Under the pieces are notes generated by a model. It worked only from the letters and a program-made list of their open reading frames with translations, was not told where the DNA came from and did not search any database. This document shows positions 44,062 through 55,765 of a DNA stretch of 64,000 nt, one piece after another (positions within the stretch are counted from its first letter, which is position 1; every line of letters begins with the position of its first letter). The DNA is from Lindgomyces ingoldianus (taxonomy: Eukaryota; Ascomycota; Dothideomycetes; Pleosporales; Lindgomycetaceae), in assembly GCF_010093535.1 (NCBI RefSeq), contig NW_022985173.1, positions 415,919 to 479,918 of the forward strand. Reading direction: 5' to 3'. The position numbers and the translations under genes are program-made.

Positions 44062-45806
44062 ATGAAGAGTGAGGCCCTTTTTCAGCAACACCCCCCAACG
44101 CCCCCCAGTACCAGTACAGAGCTGCAGTCCGGACTTTTTCAGGTTGCGCAGTACAATGCAGAGCAGAGTTATCCATATGATGAGCCTCATCGCCACAGTT
44201 CAGCCTATGGCTCTCCAAGGCCCATAATACATGAGGGGCGACTTCAGTACGCCGCTCAGCCTACCCAGCTTTCGCAAGGTGAAGGAGGCCATTACACAGA
44301 TCATCATTGTCAAAGTTTTGGACTGGGAACCCAATATGTAAGTCGTCCTTCCACAGTTCGAGGAGAAAAGACATGCCGACAGCACCTTAGAAGGGATATG
44401 ATCGGGGCCCGAAATACTACCCCCAAGAAGGACAGTACCCTGAGCTACTAGTAAGTCGGTTCTCTGAAGTTGGGAAGGAAGAGGGCATAAGGTCTGACGC
44501 CAAATAGCATGATCCGAGTATGTTCTCAGGTTCGCCTCCCACCCCAGCATCTGCTACGGAGAACGAATATGCCAGCAGGCGAACACGAAGCGGTCGTGCT
44601 ATTGCATACTCCAAGTCGCCTAGCGTTAATGACAAACTGAAACCAAAGCTGACATCTAAGCCCAAGAAAGCGAAGGCGGGGAAAAGTGACAAACCAAAGA
44701 CCCCGAAGTTGACTGCGCCATTGAGCGTCTTGACAAAGGACATGGCTTCTGTCCCGGTTCGTAACATGGAGGAGTGGGTGAACCGATCTGTCGAAGTGCG
44801 GCACAAGGAGGTTGAAAAAAGAAACGGATACGTCACTAGACCCATGAACTCTTTTATGCTGTACCGATCTGCATACGCTGAAAGAACGAAGCAGTGGTGC
44901 TTGCAGAATAACCACCAAATAGTGTCATCGGTCTCCGGTGAAAGCTGGCCTTTGGAGCCGCCCGAAATTCGCGAACTGTACAACGAGTACGCCAAGATTG
45001 AAAGGATGAATCACCAGCATGCACATCCAACGTACAAATTCTCTCCGAGCAAGACTGCCCCTATAACACGGAAGCGGAAAGGGGAATGTTCTGATAACGA
45101 AGAACCCAGCGATCTCGACGACAGAGAATGGGGACCAGGAAATCGCAAATCTAAAGTGAGAGTGTCGCCTCGACCGGAGAGAGACCTCTCATATGCCCCA
45201 GACGGGATGGGTCCAGAGTTCTTCGATCAATTTGATCCGAACGGAAATGGCATAAACAAATCGATTTGGGACATGTCAAACGAGGGAAGACTAATGCCCA
45301 TGCCTGTGGCCCAAAGTGACCTATACAGTCAATATTACCAAACGCCTGTTCATCCAAGCATGGCCATGGCGCCAGGGGTTATGGAACATCTTAGAATGCG
45401 GAGAATCGATACTACCGACACATCAATGCATTTTGCGTCCGGCCATGCTCTATTAGGTTTGCCCGGAGGTTATGCTGCCGATGGAATGGAGCAATTTCAC
45501 TCCTCGACTGATACACATCTTGGGGAGCCACAAGTTGATCCAATGCTTTTGGCCTTTGATGGGGGACACTACTGCCATGATGTCGACTCAGCAATGGCGC
45601 AACACCTGCATCCCGAATTTCGCAATGGACATATCGGCATGATGGAAAGGGAGCTCAACCAGGACAGCGTTCACAGTCTTCTCGGTGGAGGCCCGAACCA
45701 AGATGATTTCCACTCTGAGCCATGGCATCCGGATCCGACAATGGCGCCAATGGAGCAAGGGTCAGAATTTGAGAAGTGGATGGATGATGACCGTGATGCA
45801 GGCTAG
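44062..45806 (+). CDS. HMG-box transcription factor
   Basis: Coding exons 44062-44337, 44391-44450 and 44508-45806 give 544 residues, all junctions in phase 0. The start lies in a good context (GCCGCCATGA). The HMG box spans about residues 220-288: YVTRPMNSFMLYRSAYAER, then a Glu-Pro-rich turn and ELYNEYAKIERMNHQHAHP. It belongs to the sequence-specific MATA/SOX-like group by the RPMNSFMLYR start. A Lys-rich stretch lies just before the box and a bipartite-like KRKGE/KSKVRVSPR basic region after it, consistent with nuclear entry. The tail is rich in Met, His, Asp and Gly. Fungal proteins of this kind regulate mating or sexual development (Ste11/FMF-1-like), which is an inference. It is not the mating-type gene: the box differs from MAT1-2 and no SLA2 or APN2 flank is seen. 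Confidence 0.87.
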
Positions 45807-46534
45807 GAACGAGGGAAGTGAGCACGGGGTGTTTACCGACCTGGAGGCGGATAGATTGCAGGCAAACTTACGCTTGTGAGGCCAGCAGGCCTTATGGTTG
45901 TATCATATGTACAGAGTGAAGCAGATGCTCTCTCGTCTCGTGATAACAAGGCGTTGGCGGTGTATTGGTAAAGGGAAATACCCACGTCCTGCCGTGAGTT
46001 TGGAGGCAGTTTGACAAGCTTTTCTTTCCTTATTTTGCGCGAGAAACCGCTTTCTCAAGTATACAGTCTCTTTATTAAAGTGGAAGAACATGCCGCAAAC
46101 ACCGCGAACCCCTGGTGGAAAGACTCATCCGTTCCTATCAGATCCGAAGCGTGGATGAGCAATCCCATTGCTTCGCTCTAGAATGTGGTGGTTTGTTAAG
46201 GAACATGCTAAATATATTCACAGCAGAATGAAGCCCAACACTGACAAGCAGATGGTGCATCCGAAGAAGACGATGGGGAACATCACGAGTGACAATTGAA
46301 GAGCGACTGCGATAAGAAGCGAGGAAAGCACGGGCCACAACCCATTCAATTTCGGGCTAGCTCGCTTCAGTCACAATCCGTGATGTGGTTGTCGACGCGA
46401 TCCCGGCACGCGGCTACCCACCAACACCTTCTGCATTCTCGACGGTTCCAACAGCGACACATAGATAATTTCTTTCGCTTCTTTCTAGTTTTAAAGGCGT
46501 TGTTTTATTACAGGAATCTCCTGGGTTTGCAATC
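45807..46534. other. Intergenic region between tandem genes
   Basis: This is the 3' flank of the HMG-box gene and the promoter of psf1. No coding sequence is evident. Confidence 0.45.
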
Positions 46535-47232
46535 ATGTATGGCGAGATAGGAAACAAGCTGGTCCAACATGCCAAACGTACCCAGTCGCTTGCCCACCTC
46601 CCGCCATATCAGACGGAAATGGTCCGCGCCGTCACACGAGAGGTCAGGGACCTTGATAAGGATGTCGCCGCCATTCTTGAGCCCTTTGCTGGGTCTTTCG
46701 ACCCCTCAACCGAACCTGCTACCGCCTGCGCGCTCCTGGTGAACCACCTGTGCATGAGGCGGAACAAACGGTGTCTGTTAGCGTATCATCGAGTCCGATC
46801 CGACAAGCTGGAAGAGATGTGCTGGAGCGGCATCGATGTACTCGAGAGGCAGCAACAGAATCCCAACAGAACTGGGGGTGAGGGAAGTAACACTATGGGG
46901 GTCGATGGCAACTCAAGTAGCTTGAGTCCCGAGGAGGAAGAATACGTCCGGCAGTACAGTGACCTGCTTGCGGCATACAAAGGGCAGTGGACCGACATTG
47001 ACCTCACTGGTAGCCTCGACCCACCAAAGGACCTATTCATTGACGTCCGGGTGCTCAAAGATGCGGGGGAGATCCAAACAGAATACGGGTGAGTATGCTA
47101 TTGTGCCCCAAAGCAATGGTGGAGGCTAAGTGTAACAGGGCAATCACCTTGACCAAGAATAGCCAGTTCTATGTCCGACAAGGCGATGTAGAACGACTCA
47201 TCGCGCAAGGGTATCTTCAGCGACTGAGCTGA
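46535..47232 (+). CDS. psf1: GINS complex subunit Psf1
   Basis: Coding exons 46535-47088 and 47139-47232 give 215 residues, the usual fungal length. Psf1 is one of four GINS subunits that, with Cdc45 and MCM2-7, form the replicative helicase in the nucleus. The N-terminus (MYGEIGNKLVQHAKRTQ), the helical core with MRRNKRCLLAYHRVRSDKL, and the B-domain PPKDLFIDVRVLKDAGEI plus LTKNSQFYVRQGDVERLI are characteristic. The single 50-base intron (GTGAGT...ACAG) lies in the B-domain. A spacer rich in Asn, Gly and Ser (about residues 108-132) separates the two parts. Confidence 0.95.
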
Positions 47233-48351
47233 TATCATCTTCTACTACACTCGTTGTGTTGGGAATTTGCGTGGGGGTTTTGAGGTCCGAGGATCGCAGG
47301 GATCAGATCACGCGAATGCGAAAATCTGATGCCACAGTGCAGAACGGCATCGGTTGTTTCAATTCGATATTGACTACATCTTACGACCAGAAAAGGCATT
47401 CCCGCTCAAAGTGCGGAGAAGGGGACCGACGCGCTCGGCGGGAGGCTGTTGGGGAGGGATTTTAACTGGGTGGCTGGCTCCAAGTGAGGAGCCGAGAAGA
47501 AAGTGGAGTGAAAATGCAAGAAGGTCTTGTCGGCGGCAGCGGCTTCGGGTGATGCACCCACACCTCGTCTTCTCAGGAATGTTTCTAAAGTGCAATGCCG
47601 TTGGGGAGGGAGCGCAGAAGAGAGATGTTGGTTCAGAAGGAGTTTGAGGCGCTAGAAGCAGCAATATCTGCGCCGAAGAACGCTTGCAGAGTGCCACACT
47701 CTCGCCTGCCCTGCGGTGCCACCTCTCATCGCACGAACCACGCGTGGACGTTCTCCGGTGGTGATTTGCTGGGGAGCCTTGGCGGCGCTGTCGCTCATGC
47801 TCTCAACGGCGGGCTGGGGTTTGCAGGGGATGTGGGACCGTGCGTGCTCACATGTTGTGGGCAATTTGGTGCAACATTGGTCGTCATTGGGAGCCAGTGT
47901 GGTGTGATGGCTCTCAATTTCGGGTACTTATCATCCAACTTCGAGGTCGTCAAGGCCGTGAATGCAGTACGTGGTGAATGTCCTGTGTGGTGAAGTCGAT
48001 TGGGCGTTGGGGAGGCGCTTGAAGGGCTGAAATGCGGCGCCTTGGCAAATTGGCCAGGCCATGACGTTGCGGGCCGGCTGAAAGTGGTCGAGAAAGCTTC
48101 AGCAAAGTTTTCAGGCCATGTCTTCACTACTACAAGGTATCATGCCGGATCCAGTGGCTGCTGCATCCATATCTAGCCCAGGTCCGTCGCCACTAGACAC
48201 CAATTGGTCCAAGTCGATCTGATCAACCAGACCCGCCATAACAGAATTTCACGGTTCTTCAACCAGAGCAACCCGCTCCTTCGCATTGCTATAGTGGACA
48301 TGCCCCCGAACATTTATTAGGGCTTCCATTATCTCGTAGTAGGTTATCAGG
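47233..48351. other. Intergenic region upstream of the SulP transporter gene
   Basis: 1.1 kb between tandem genes. A 132-codon frame at 47595-47993 is Gly- and Cys-rich with no family resemblance; I regard it as chance. Promoter and 3' flank are the likely content. Confidence 0.4.
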
Positions 48352-51300
48352 ATGACGTCGTGCCTGTTAAGGCGCCAGGGAGACTCGAATTCGGTCGAGC
48401 AGCAGCTTCCCTTCACTGGCGATACTGTGAGCGACCTCGACTTCTCCAGAGAGCAGCAGACCAACCAGTCCGATGCTGGGTCGAACATCGTCCCCAGATC
48501 ACGTCCAATAAGAGCCCCGTCTTCCACATCGGCATCGATACTGTCTGGGTCGTATACGCAGAGGACTCCCGCACGGTCATTCGCGCATCATGCTTCTCAT
48601 GCCGCCATAGGTAGAGCTTTTATATCCACGCCTAATGCAACCTCAGCAACTAATGCGCCTCACAGACAACCTGCAATACTCATCCCATGGTGTGCGTGAG
48701 AGGACCCAGGAGCTCGCCTCCTACGCACTGGACTTGGACGCTTTCCAGAGCCGCCCTCGGAGACCCAGCTACCCGGAATCGGACACGGTATCAACTCGGC
48801 GAGCAGGCTTCTTCTCGCAGGACACTGATGTCGGCGAGGGGAGGGTATCGTCTGAATCATTCAGGACTGAAGTCATTGGGGGGGACGATGGGGTGGAATC
48901 GCCAGAGACGGTGGTTGATGAATCTCGGCAAGGCGGCAGGAACTTCTTCAGCCCAACGCCGTACACAGAAGTTGATCCCCAAAGTCAGGGAGGAGGAAGT
49001 TCTGGAGCAGTTCAGGGAATATCGGTCCGCACAGGCCTCCCCAACGTTGTAGTCCAAGATACCGAAGCAACCCCACTTCTACCCAAGCCCAGGCTATCTC
49101 GGACGGATGCTCCAGCACAGTACAAGTCAATAAAGCCTGCTTCTTCAGACCACTCAAGCACGGCGAGCTTCAGGATACGGGTTGGGGAGCACTTCACCGC
49201 CAGTCGAGAGCATCTAGTTGGGGCCGGACGCTCGGTGCTGAATCCGAAGAACTACACCAAAGACGCAGCTATCTCAGGAGCTATCACAAGCTTACAGACG
49301 CTCTCAGCCGTCTTTCTAGGGTTGCTTCTGAATGTCCTGGATGCGCTCTCCTACGGATATATCCTTTTCCCCCTGGGATCCCCGGTTTTCAGCTCGACTG
49401 GTCCAGATGGCATCTCTATCTTCTTCGTTAGCTGCATTGTATCACAACTCTGCTACTCCCTGGGACTATCCGTTTTCAAAGGCGGCGTTGGATCTGAAAT
49501 GATTGAAGTGGTGCCTTTCTTCCACAAGATGGCCTACTCAATTATGAAACGCATGAAGGGCCAAAGCGACGAGGCAATCATTGCTACAGTCATAGTATCT
49601 TACTGCCTGAGCTCGATTGTAACTGGCCTAATCTTCCTCACTCTCGGGGGGTTTAAATTGGGCAGTTTGGTTAGCTTCTTTCCTCGGCACATCTTGATTG
49701 GATGTATTGGAGGTGTCGGATTCTTCCTTGTGGTGACCGGTATTGAGGTTTCTGCGCGTCTTGAAGGTAACTTAAACTATGACTTCAACACGCTGCACAA
49801 GCTCTTCTCCCATGACACGGTCTATCTCTGGTTGCTTCCACTTGTCCTTGCGGTCATCGTCTTGGTTATGCGACGGCTGATAAAGAGCCCATTTGTTCTG
49901 CCCATTTTCTTCATTATTGCATTCGCCATCTTTTACCTCATCATCAAAGGCATCCTCGGACTTGACTTGGAGACCGTTCGTAATTCCGGTTGGATCTTCG
50001 AGATGCCGGAAGCAGGCGTGCCGTTCTACAGATTCTATTCTTATTTTAGTAAGTGGACCACCCGCAGATTCTTCCTCGACCGAGGTCTGACGATATTTAG
50101 AATTTGGCAGCATTGACGGGGGGGCACTAATTAGTACTATTCCGACTATGTTTGCGTTGTCGTTCTTTGGTATTATCCACGTCCCAATCAATGTCCCAGC
50201 TCTCGGTGCGGCTGTAAAAGAAGACAATGTCAATGTCAATCGGGAACTCATCGCTCATGGTATATCGAATACGCTGTCTGGACTAGTCGGGAGCATTCAA
50301 GTAAGTATCCTTAATTGTGACTAGAGCTTGAGCTGATATGTATAACAGAACTATCTCGTCTACGCAAACAGCATTCTCTTCATTGAGAATGGTGGCGACA
50401 GCCGCGCAGCGGGCGTTTTGCTCGCTGTTGCGACCACTGCCGTGTGGATGTCTGGTCCAGCCATGATAGGATTTATTCCTATTTGTCTAGTCGGCGCCTT
50501 AATCTTTCTGCTTGGCATTGAATTACTGGAGGAGGCCGTATGGGATACCTTCGGTAAATGCCACAAGCTAGAATACCTTACCATCATCGCCATCGTCCTC
50601 ATCATGGGCGTCTACGATTTCGTCGTCGGCATCTTCGCAGGCATCGTCCTTGCTTGCCTCAGCTACGTTGTCCAGAGCTCTCGCACGCCAGCTATCCGCG
50701 CCTCATATAGCGGAGATGTCGCTGAATCAACAGTGCGTCGCCCGCGCGCCGACCGCCGCTATCTCAGCCGCGTCCGCGGTCAAATGCGCGTCATCAAGCT
50801 CAGCGGCTTTCTCTTCTTCGGGACCATTGTCTCGGTAGAGGAGTATATGCGGTCCTTGATCGAAGAAGATAACTTCCAGAAGCAGCCTGTAAGTTTCATT
50901 ATCGTGGACTTCTCGCACGTCACAGATGCGGATTTTTCCAGCTCCGAGGGGTTTCAGCGCATCAACCGCATACTTAGCCGCAAGCACGTTAAGATGATTG
51001 TTTCCGGTATTTCGTTTGCGAGTAAAGTAGGCCAAGCGCTCCAGAATGTCGGGCTCCTTGACGCAGAGAAAGCTGGCGATGAGTGCCCCCCGCCAAGTGT
51101 CTTTGAAGACCTCAACACGGCCCTCGAGGCCTGTGAGAACGAACTTCTGGAAGCTTTCTACAAGCACTGTAGCTCTTCTACCAATCGACGACAGAGAACT
51201 CCACCGATATCCATCACGCCAGAGGGCCTCGCGCAGCATACTCCTAACTCTCCAGGCTTTCGGAACTCAACAACTTCCGGCTCGCTGATTTCCTCCCTTC

Positions 51301-51961
51301 GCACTAACCCTCTCGATCCAGAATGGCAGTCTCCACGCCGCGGAGCCCAACTCCTAGCCGCAGCAACCACGATGCGCGAACAAGGCGCTGAACCCAACTC
51401 CGCCGAAGCCGACACACCCTCCGCACCCTTCCCCTCAAAATGGAAGAGCTTCGCGCAACCCATCAAAATTCTGCTCCAAACCTTCGAAGACGTGTCCGCC
51501 AAAAATGAAGACTTCTGGCAAATCGCCGCGCCATACTTCCAGCGCAAAGAGTACCCGGCCGGCACCGTGCTCTACACGCGTGGCGACGAACCCGACGGCT
51601 TTTACATTCTCGAGAAGGGCCGATTTCGCGCAGAGTATGAGCTCGATCAAGGGCATTTTTATGAGGTTATTTTGCCTGGGACGACGTGTGGCGAGTTGCC
51701 TTTTTTCTCGCAGACGGATCGGACCGGGACGGTGGTGGCGGAGAATGATTCTACGGCGTGGTTGCTTACAAGGGAGAAGTATAATGAGTTGGAGGAGAGG
51801 AATAGGGATGTGGCGAGTGAGTTGTTGAAGGTGGGGCTGAAGTTGACGAAGGAGAGGATGGATGCTATTACTTCGTATGTCCTTCTGTCCTATCCGCTTG
51901 ATGGGAGTGGGAATATTTTAAGCTGACTGAGCGTAGATATGTGCTTGTTACCGCGTCGTAG
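48352..51961 (+). CDS. SulP-family anion transporter with STAS and cyclic-nucleotide-binding domains
   Basis: Coding exons 48352-48610, 48666-50048, 50101-50300, 50349-51874 and 51937-51961 give 1130 residues. The architecture equals yeast YGR125W: a long disordered N-terminus (about 1-285), a SulP membrane domain of 10 or more helices (about 295-700, e.g. [52 protein letters not shown]), a STAS domain (about 745-850, [18 protein letters not shown]) and a C-terminal cNMP-binding fold (about 990-1100, [30 protein letters not shown]). The last exon has only 25 bases and gives the conserved end ITSYVLVTAS. The family includes sulfate transporters; YGR125W-type proteins are vacuolar with unsettled substrate. 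The first intron's acceptor was set by frame; a CTAAT branch site lies 16 bases before it. Confidence 0.92.
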
Positions 51962-54900
51962 GATGAATGGATATAATACGCGCTTGTCAACAACCACAAG
52001 ACGGACGAACAAGTGGAGGAAGAGATGTAAAAGGCGTACAAGGTGATGTGTTAGGTCTATGGTATGGTGAGTACCTTGTATTATATGAATGCTTTGCCTA
52101 TGAGATTGTGACGCGACTATATTTTGGATCTTGTAAGTACGGCTTCATGTGCGAAAGGGTTGGATGGTGTGCGTGGGATTTTGCTTTGAGATTCGTGGGA
52201 TTGAGGTACAGGATGGGTAATTGTGCAGCTTTGGAAATGTGGTCACCATTAGCATGTGTGTAAATTCCGATCCGCTGAATTTTCTGGAATGATTCGACTG
52301 GTGGGTTGCTAGAAACCTGCGCTCTGAAATGAGGATAATAAGGATGTGTCGTGGACGTGCCCGTGCCCGTGCCGGATAGCTGATCGAGATTGATGAACTT
52401 AAGGGTATTGGCTTCGATCGATCTGGGTTCTTATCACTATCCTGTCTCCTTAATTATCTGTGGTTATCGTGACGACGTGCCCATGGATTTCCGAAAGCGG
52501 ATATCCTGGAGTTCGCGCAGGGATAAGCCTAACGGAAAAGTATTTGCCTGTCCTCGTCGAGGACGTTGAAACATGTCAAAAACGCCGTGAGGCCTGACGT
52601 GGAAGGAATATCCTTGGATTTTTGGGGGTTGGAATGGAAAAAGCAAAAGCCAAATTGTCTAGATTAGGTGCATATAGCGGGTTAGCAGGTTGGATTTGCT
52701 GGCAAGGTATTGGGGGCTGAGAGGAGAGTTGAAGCAGACGGTTGTGGATTTGAACTTGGTGCAATATGAATCTATTTCATAAATGAGAGATGAAAGGAAA
52801 TGAAATATAGTTTTACTTATTGGAGTTGCGTATGTTGTGGGATTTAGCTTTAGCATTTGATAATATAGACTAACTGGTGCTCACATAGTCAAGTACTGAG
52901 TCGAGCGCCGAGAATTGTGTTGTAGAATGCATGTGAGAAAGAGAGTTGTCGCGTCCTTCGGAGCCAATTACAATTCTTCTTAGAGCGGCTGTGAGTGCGG
53001 CCAACGATGAAGCGACAGATTTGCCGAATTTCTTCCTCTCTTCTGCCAATTAGAGTTGCCCTCGAAGTCAAGTTCCAAGAGAAGAAAAAGCATTTCCGTA
53101 CGACTTGAACACTAGTTCGGGCAGCATGTGATATCCTCGATATCCTAGCCGGAAGCAGAAACCATAGGTTCCCATTTCTGTTACCCCAGTTTTTAGTGGA
53201 TTTGTGTGCATATCCGAGAATTTACAAAGTTAGCATGAAAAGCGCCATGATCAATGCTCCTCGCTATTGTTTCCACATTGTGGATCTGGATCCTGAACGT
53301 CGAAATGTTGCTGATCGATAGAGGCGTTGAATAGTTTTGCTGACAGGGAACTAGATGCAGTCGGGCTGTGGGTCGTGTGGCTTGCTAACGACAAATTGCA
53401 ACGGCTCGGCACGAGGTTTGCTGGGTTCAAGGGATTCCCAAGGACTAATTTCCTCAGCCTTCATTTTCACGGTGTGTCTCGGAGGTGATCGATTGACGGA
53501 ACTTGTGCGATGCAATGGAGCCGCAGCTTGTGAGAGGTAGATTGGTGCGGCTGCGTTTGAAGACATGGATTTTATGAAAGCAGGACCATGAGATTAATGA
53601 AACAAAGTTAAGCGTGCGTAATTCTCCAGGCGGTTCGACATGCAAAGCATAATTTCAAACACAAGACCGTTCGCGCCGTCCGTGCAGGATGCTTGGTCAA
53701 TTTTGCGGCGGTGAGAACGTGCAGGGGATTGGCTGGCGGGACTAGGGGGATCTTCAACGGATGTTATCGCGCTTGTGCAAACGGTGTGCAAAACTGACCG
53801 CGAGTAAATTGGAGGGAGAGTGAGGGCTGGTTTTATGTGTGTTGGGCGATTGTCGGGTCTGTGGACTTGTTGATGCGTGGGGGAAGATAGGATGCATGGG
53901 CGAATAGACTGTGATACGTAGCAGTGTTTTTGCTGAGAGGATGAAGCAGGATGGCCCACGGTTTTGGAATTTTTGCGTTGGACAGAACGCTTCAAGGACC
54001 CCTTTTCACGTGAGAAGAGTTAGGTGGCCTGTCTTGGGCAGCAGCCGACAAGAGCCGTGAGCATTGAGCACGCGTCTCTGGCGGCCAACTTGATCTCAGA
54101 TCAGCCGGCGAACTCGGCATGATGGGGCAGTCGATTTTTCCAATTTGCATCAATAAGAATCAAAGCCCACACCTCCACAACGCTTGATTCGGAATAGCCC
54201 CTCATGATCGGACTGTGATATCAATTTATCGGGTAGTTCTTTTCGGAATTGTGCATGTTTGTGCTGCCTGCGTCGCCAACCCTTCCAAGGTACGGAATAC
54301 ACTCCAGGGTGCACAGCTTGACAGCAGGGCGAGTGGTTGCTCACCGTCGAGACCCGTTAGTCAGAGTTTGTTTCAAAGACTATGTCTGAGAAGGGCGGCA
54401 TGAGAGTTGAGAGGGTCCGAAGCTCGGTAATGAGTCCGCAGTGGAGGCGGCCACTTGGAGGTCGGCTTGTCGCTCTCTCACTTGTTTGTTCGGCTGAGAT
54501 TCGCCAGAGAATCTCCCAATTTCATCAGCGAGCAGCACGACAGGCGCAAGGGTCCGGTGGTTTAAACGGGGATCAGCGGCCAAGGTGTGCAGCGTGCGCG
54601 ATTCGCTGAGGCGCTAGTGCCTACACGTCTAGCCTCGCGAGCTTGGGCCGCTGCTTGGCGAGATGATGTGCCCACAGCACAGTAGGCAAGAAGCTGGAGT
54701 TGTGCAGAGGCAGGGCTGTGAGAGAGGGGATAAATGAAATGAGGGAGCTGGCGTTGTGCAAGACAGATGCACAAACGCCAGCGGAGTGTCGTGCAGGAGA
54801 AAGGACTGTGTGGAGAGGGTGGTGTCTACAAACGGAAAAGAAGGCACAAGGGAGTCCCGAGGTCATCGCGGAAGGAGGCGCCGTGCTGCAAGATACACCA

Positions 54901-55765
54901 GGCAGACATGCACATACCACGGGCATCTTCACGCTCTCGTCGCGGCATGGTCATGGCCGACAGTCATAAAAACTCAGAGAGAGTGGTGGCCCTCGAGAAT
55001 CCTCTCTATCTCTCTCGCGGACCCAGAGCAGCGGGAATCAGCAGAGGCCGCCCGTCTCGTGAGATGTCCAGCTTGTATGTACGTTGGACGATCGAGGTCG
55101 CTGAGCAGAGGGCGCATGACCTGAGATATCCGGGCAGGCATCATATCAGAGCAGCGCCCGCAGAGTGACGCCGCGAGAAGCTGCCGCCACAGCCCCAGTT
55201 CCCTTCCAGCGCCAAAGCTGCTACCAGAAGATGCTTTTCGATTCTGCTGTGAATGTGCCGTCGGGGGCAGCTTCGTTGTTTCAGACCGGACGCGTGCATA
55301 ACATTGACTGTCCTCGCCGTGTGATTCGCAACCGGCTCCCAGCCAGACAATCAGCCAGTCCAGCAGCCCAGGCCTGACACACAAGCGGCGACCAAGCGGG
55401 GACGGCGCGACTGAGTTAGCGCGCTGTCCAGAGCCAATTTCGCATGCATCCCTGCTCCTGCTCCCTAGCAACCACAAAAAGGTAGAGCCCCCTTGGCCGC
55501 CGCCGACTCTCTTGTTCCCTTCTCTCTCACACCACTGCCCTCTGCTCTCTTGCACAAAAGATCGAGCTGCCCTTCGCACCCGCTATCACCTGCAGGCACA
55601 GAGCCTTCTTACCTTCGTACGTCTTTATAATATCACGCCTTGCGAGCTTGCCTCCCGCAGCCCTTATCTTCGTCCACCCGCACCAGCCCTGCCCCCCCCA
55701 CCTGTCTCGCTCTTTAACTGCCCCCAACACTCCCTTTCACCCAGCACACACAACATACAGCAGAA
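51962..55765. other. 3.8-kb gene-poor region
   Basis: No gene is evident. The stretch 52680-52870 is A/T-rich. A minus-strand frame of 71 codons at 53351-53566 (Pro/Ser-rich) and one of 201 codons at 54974-55579 lack family resemblance. The final 250 bases are C/T-rich and probably the promoter and 5' leader of the PH-domain gene, with several long pyrimidine runs before the ATG. Confidence 0.4.

Noticed and set aside
44062..45806. HMG-box gene as the mating-type gene MAT1-2.
   Set aside because: The box sequence, the length and the neighbours (psf1, no SLA2 or APN2) do not fit the MAT locus.
47595..47993. 132-codon Gly/Cys-rich frame.
   Set aside because: No family resemblance; short enough to be chance in GC-rich DNA.
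48611..48646. 36-base intron at the start of the SulP transporter gene.
   Set aside because: The resulting frame ends quickly. Using the next AG (55-base intron) puts exon 2 in the long transporter frame and has a CTAAT branch site at a normal distance.
54974..55579. 201-codon minus-strand open frame.
   Set aside because: Irregular composition, no family resemblance, and it lies over the probable promoter and leader of the PH-domain gene.
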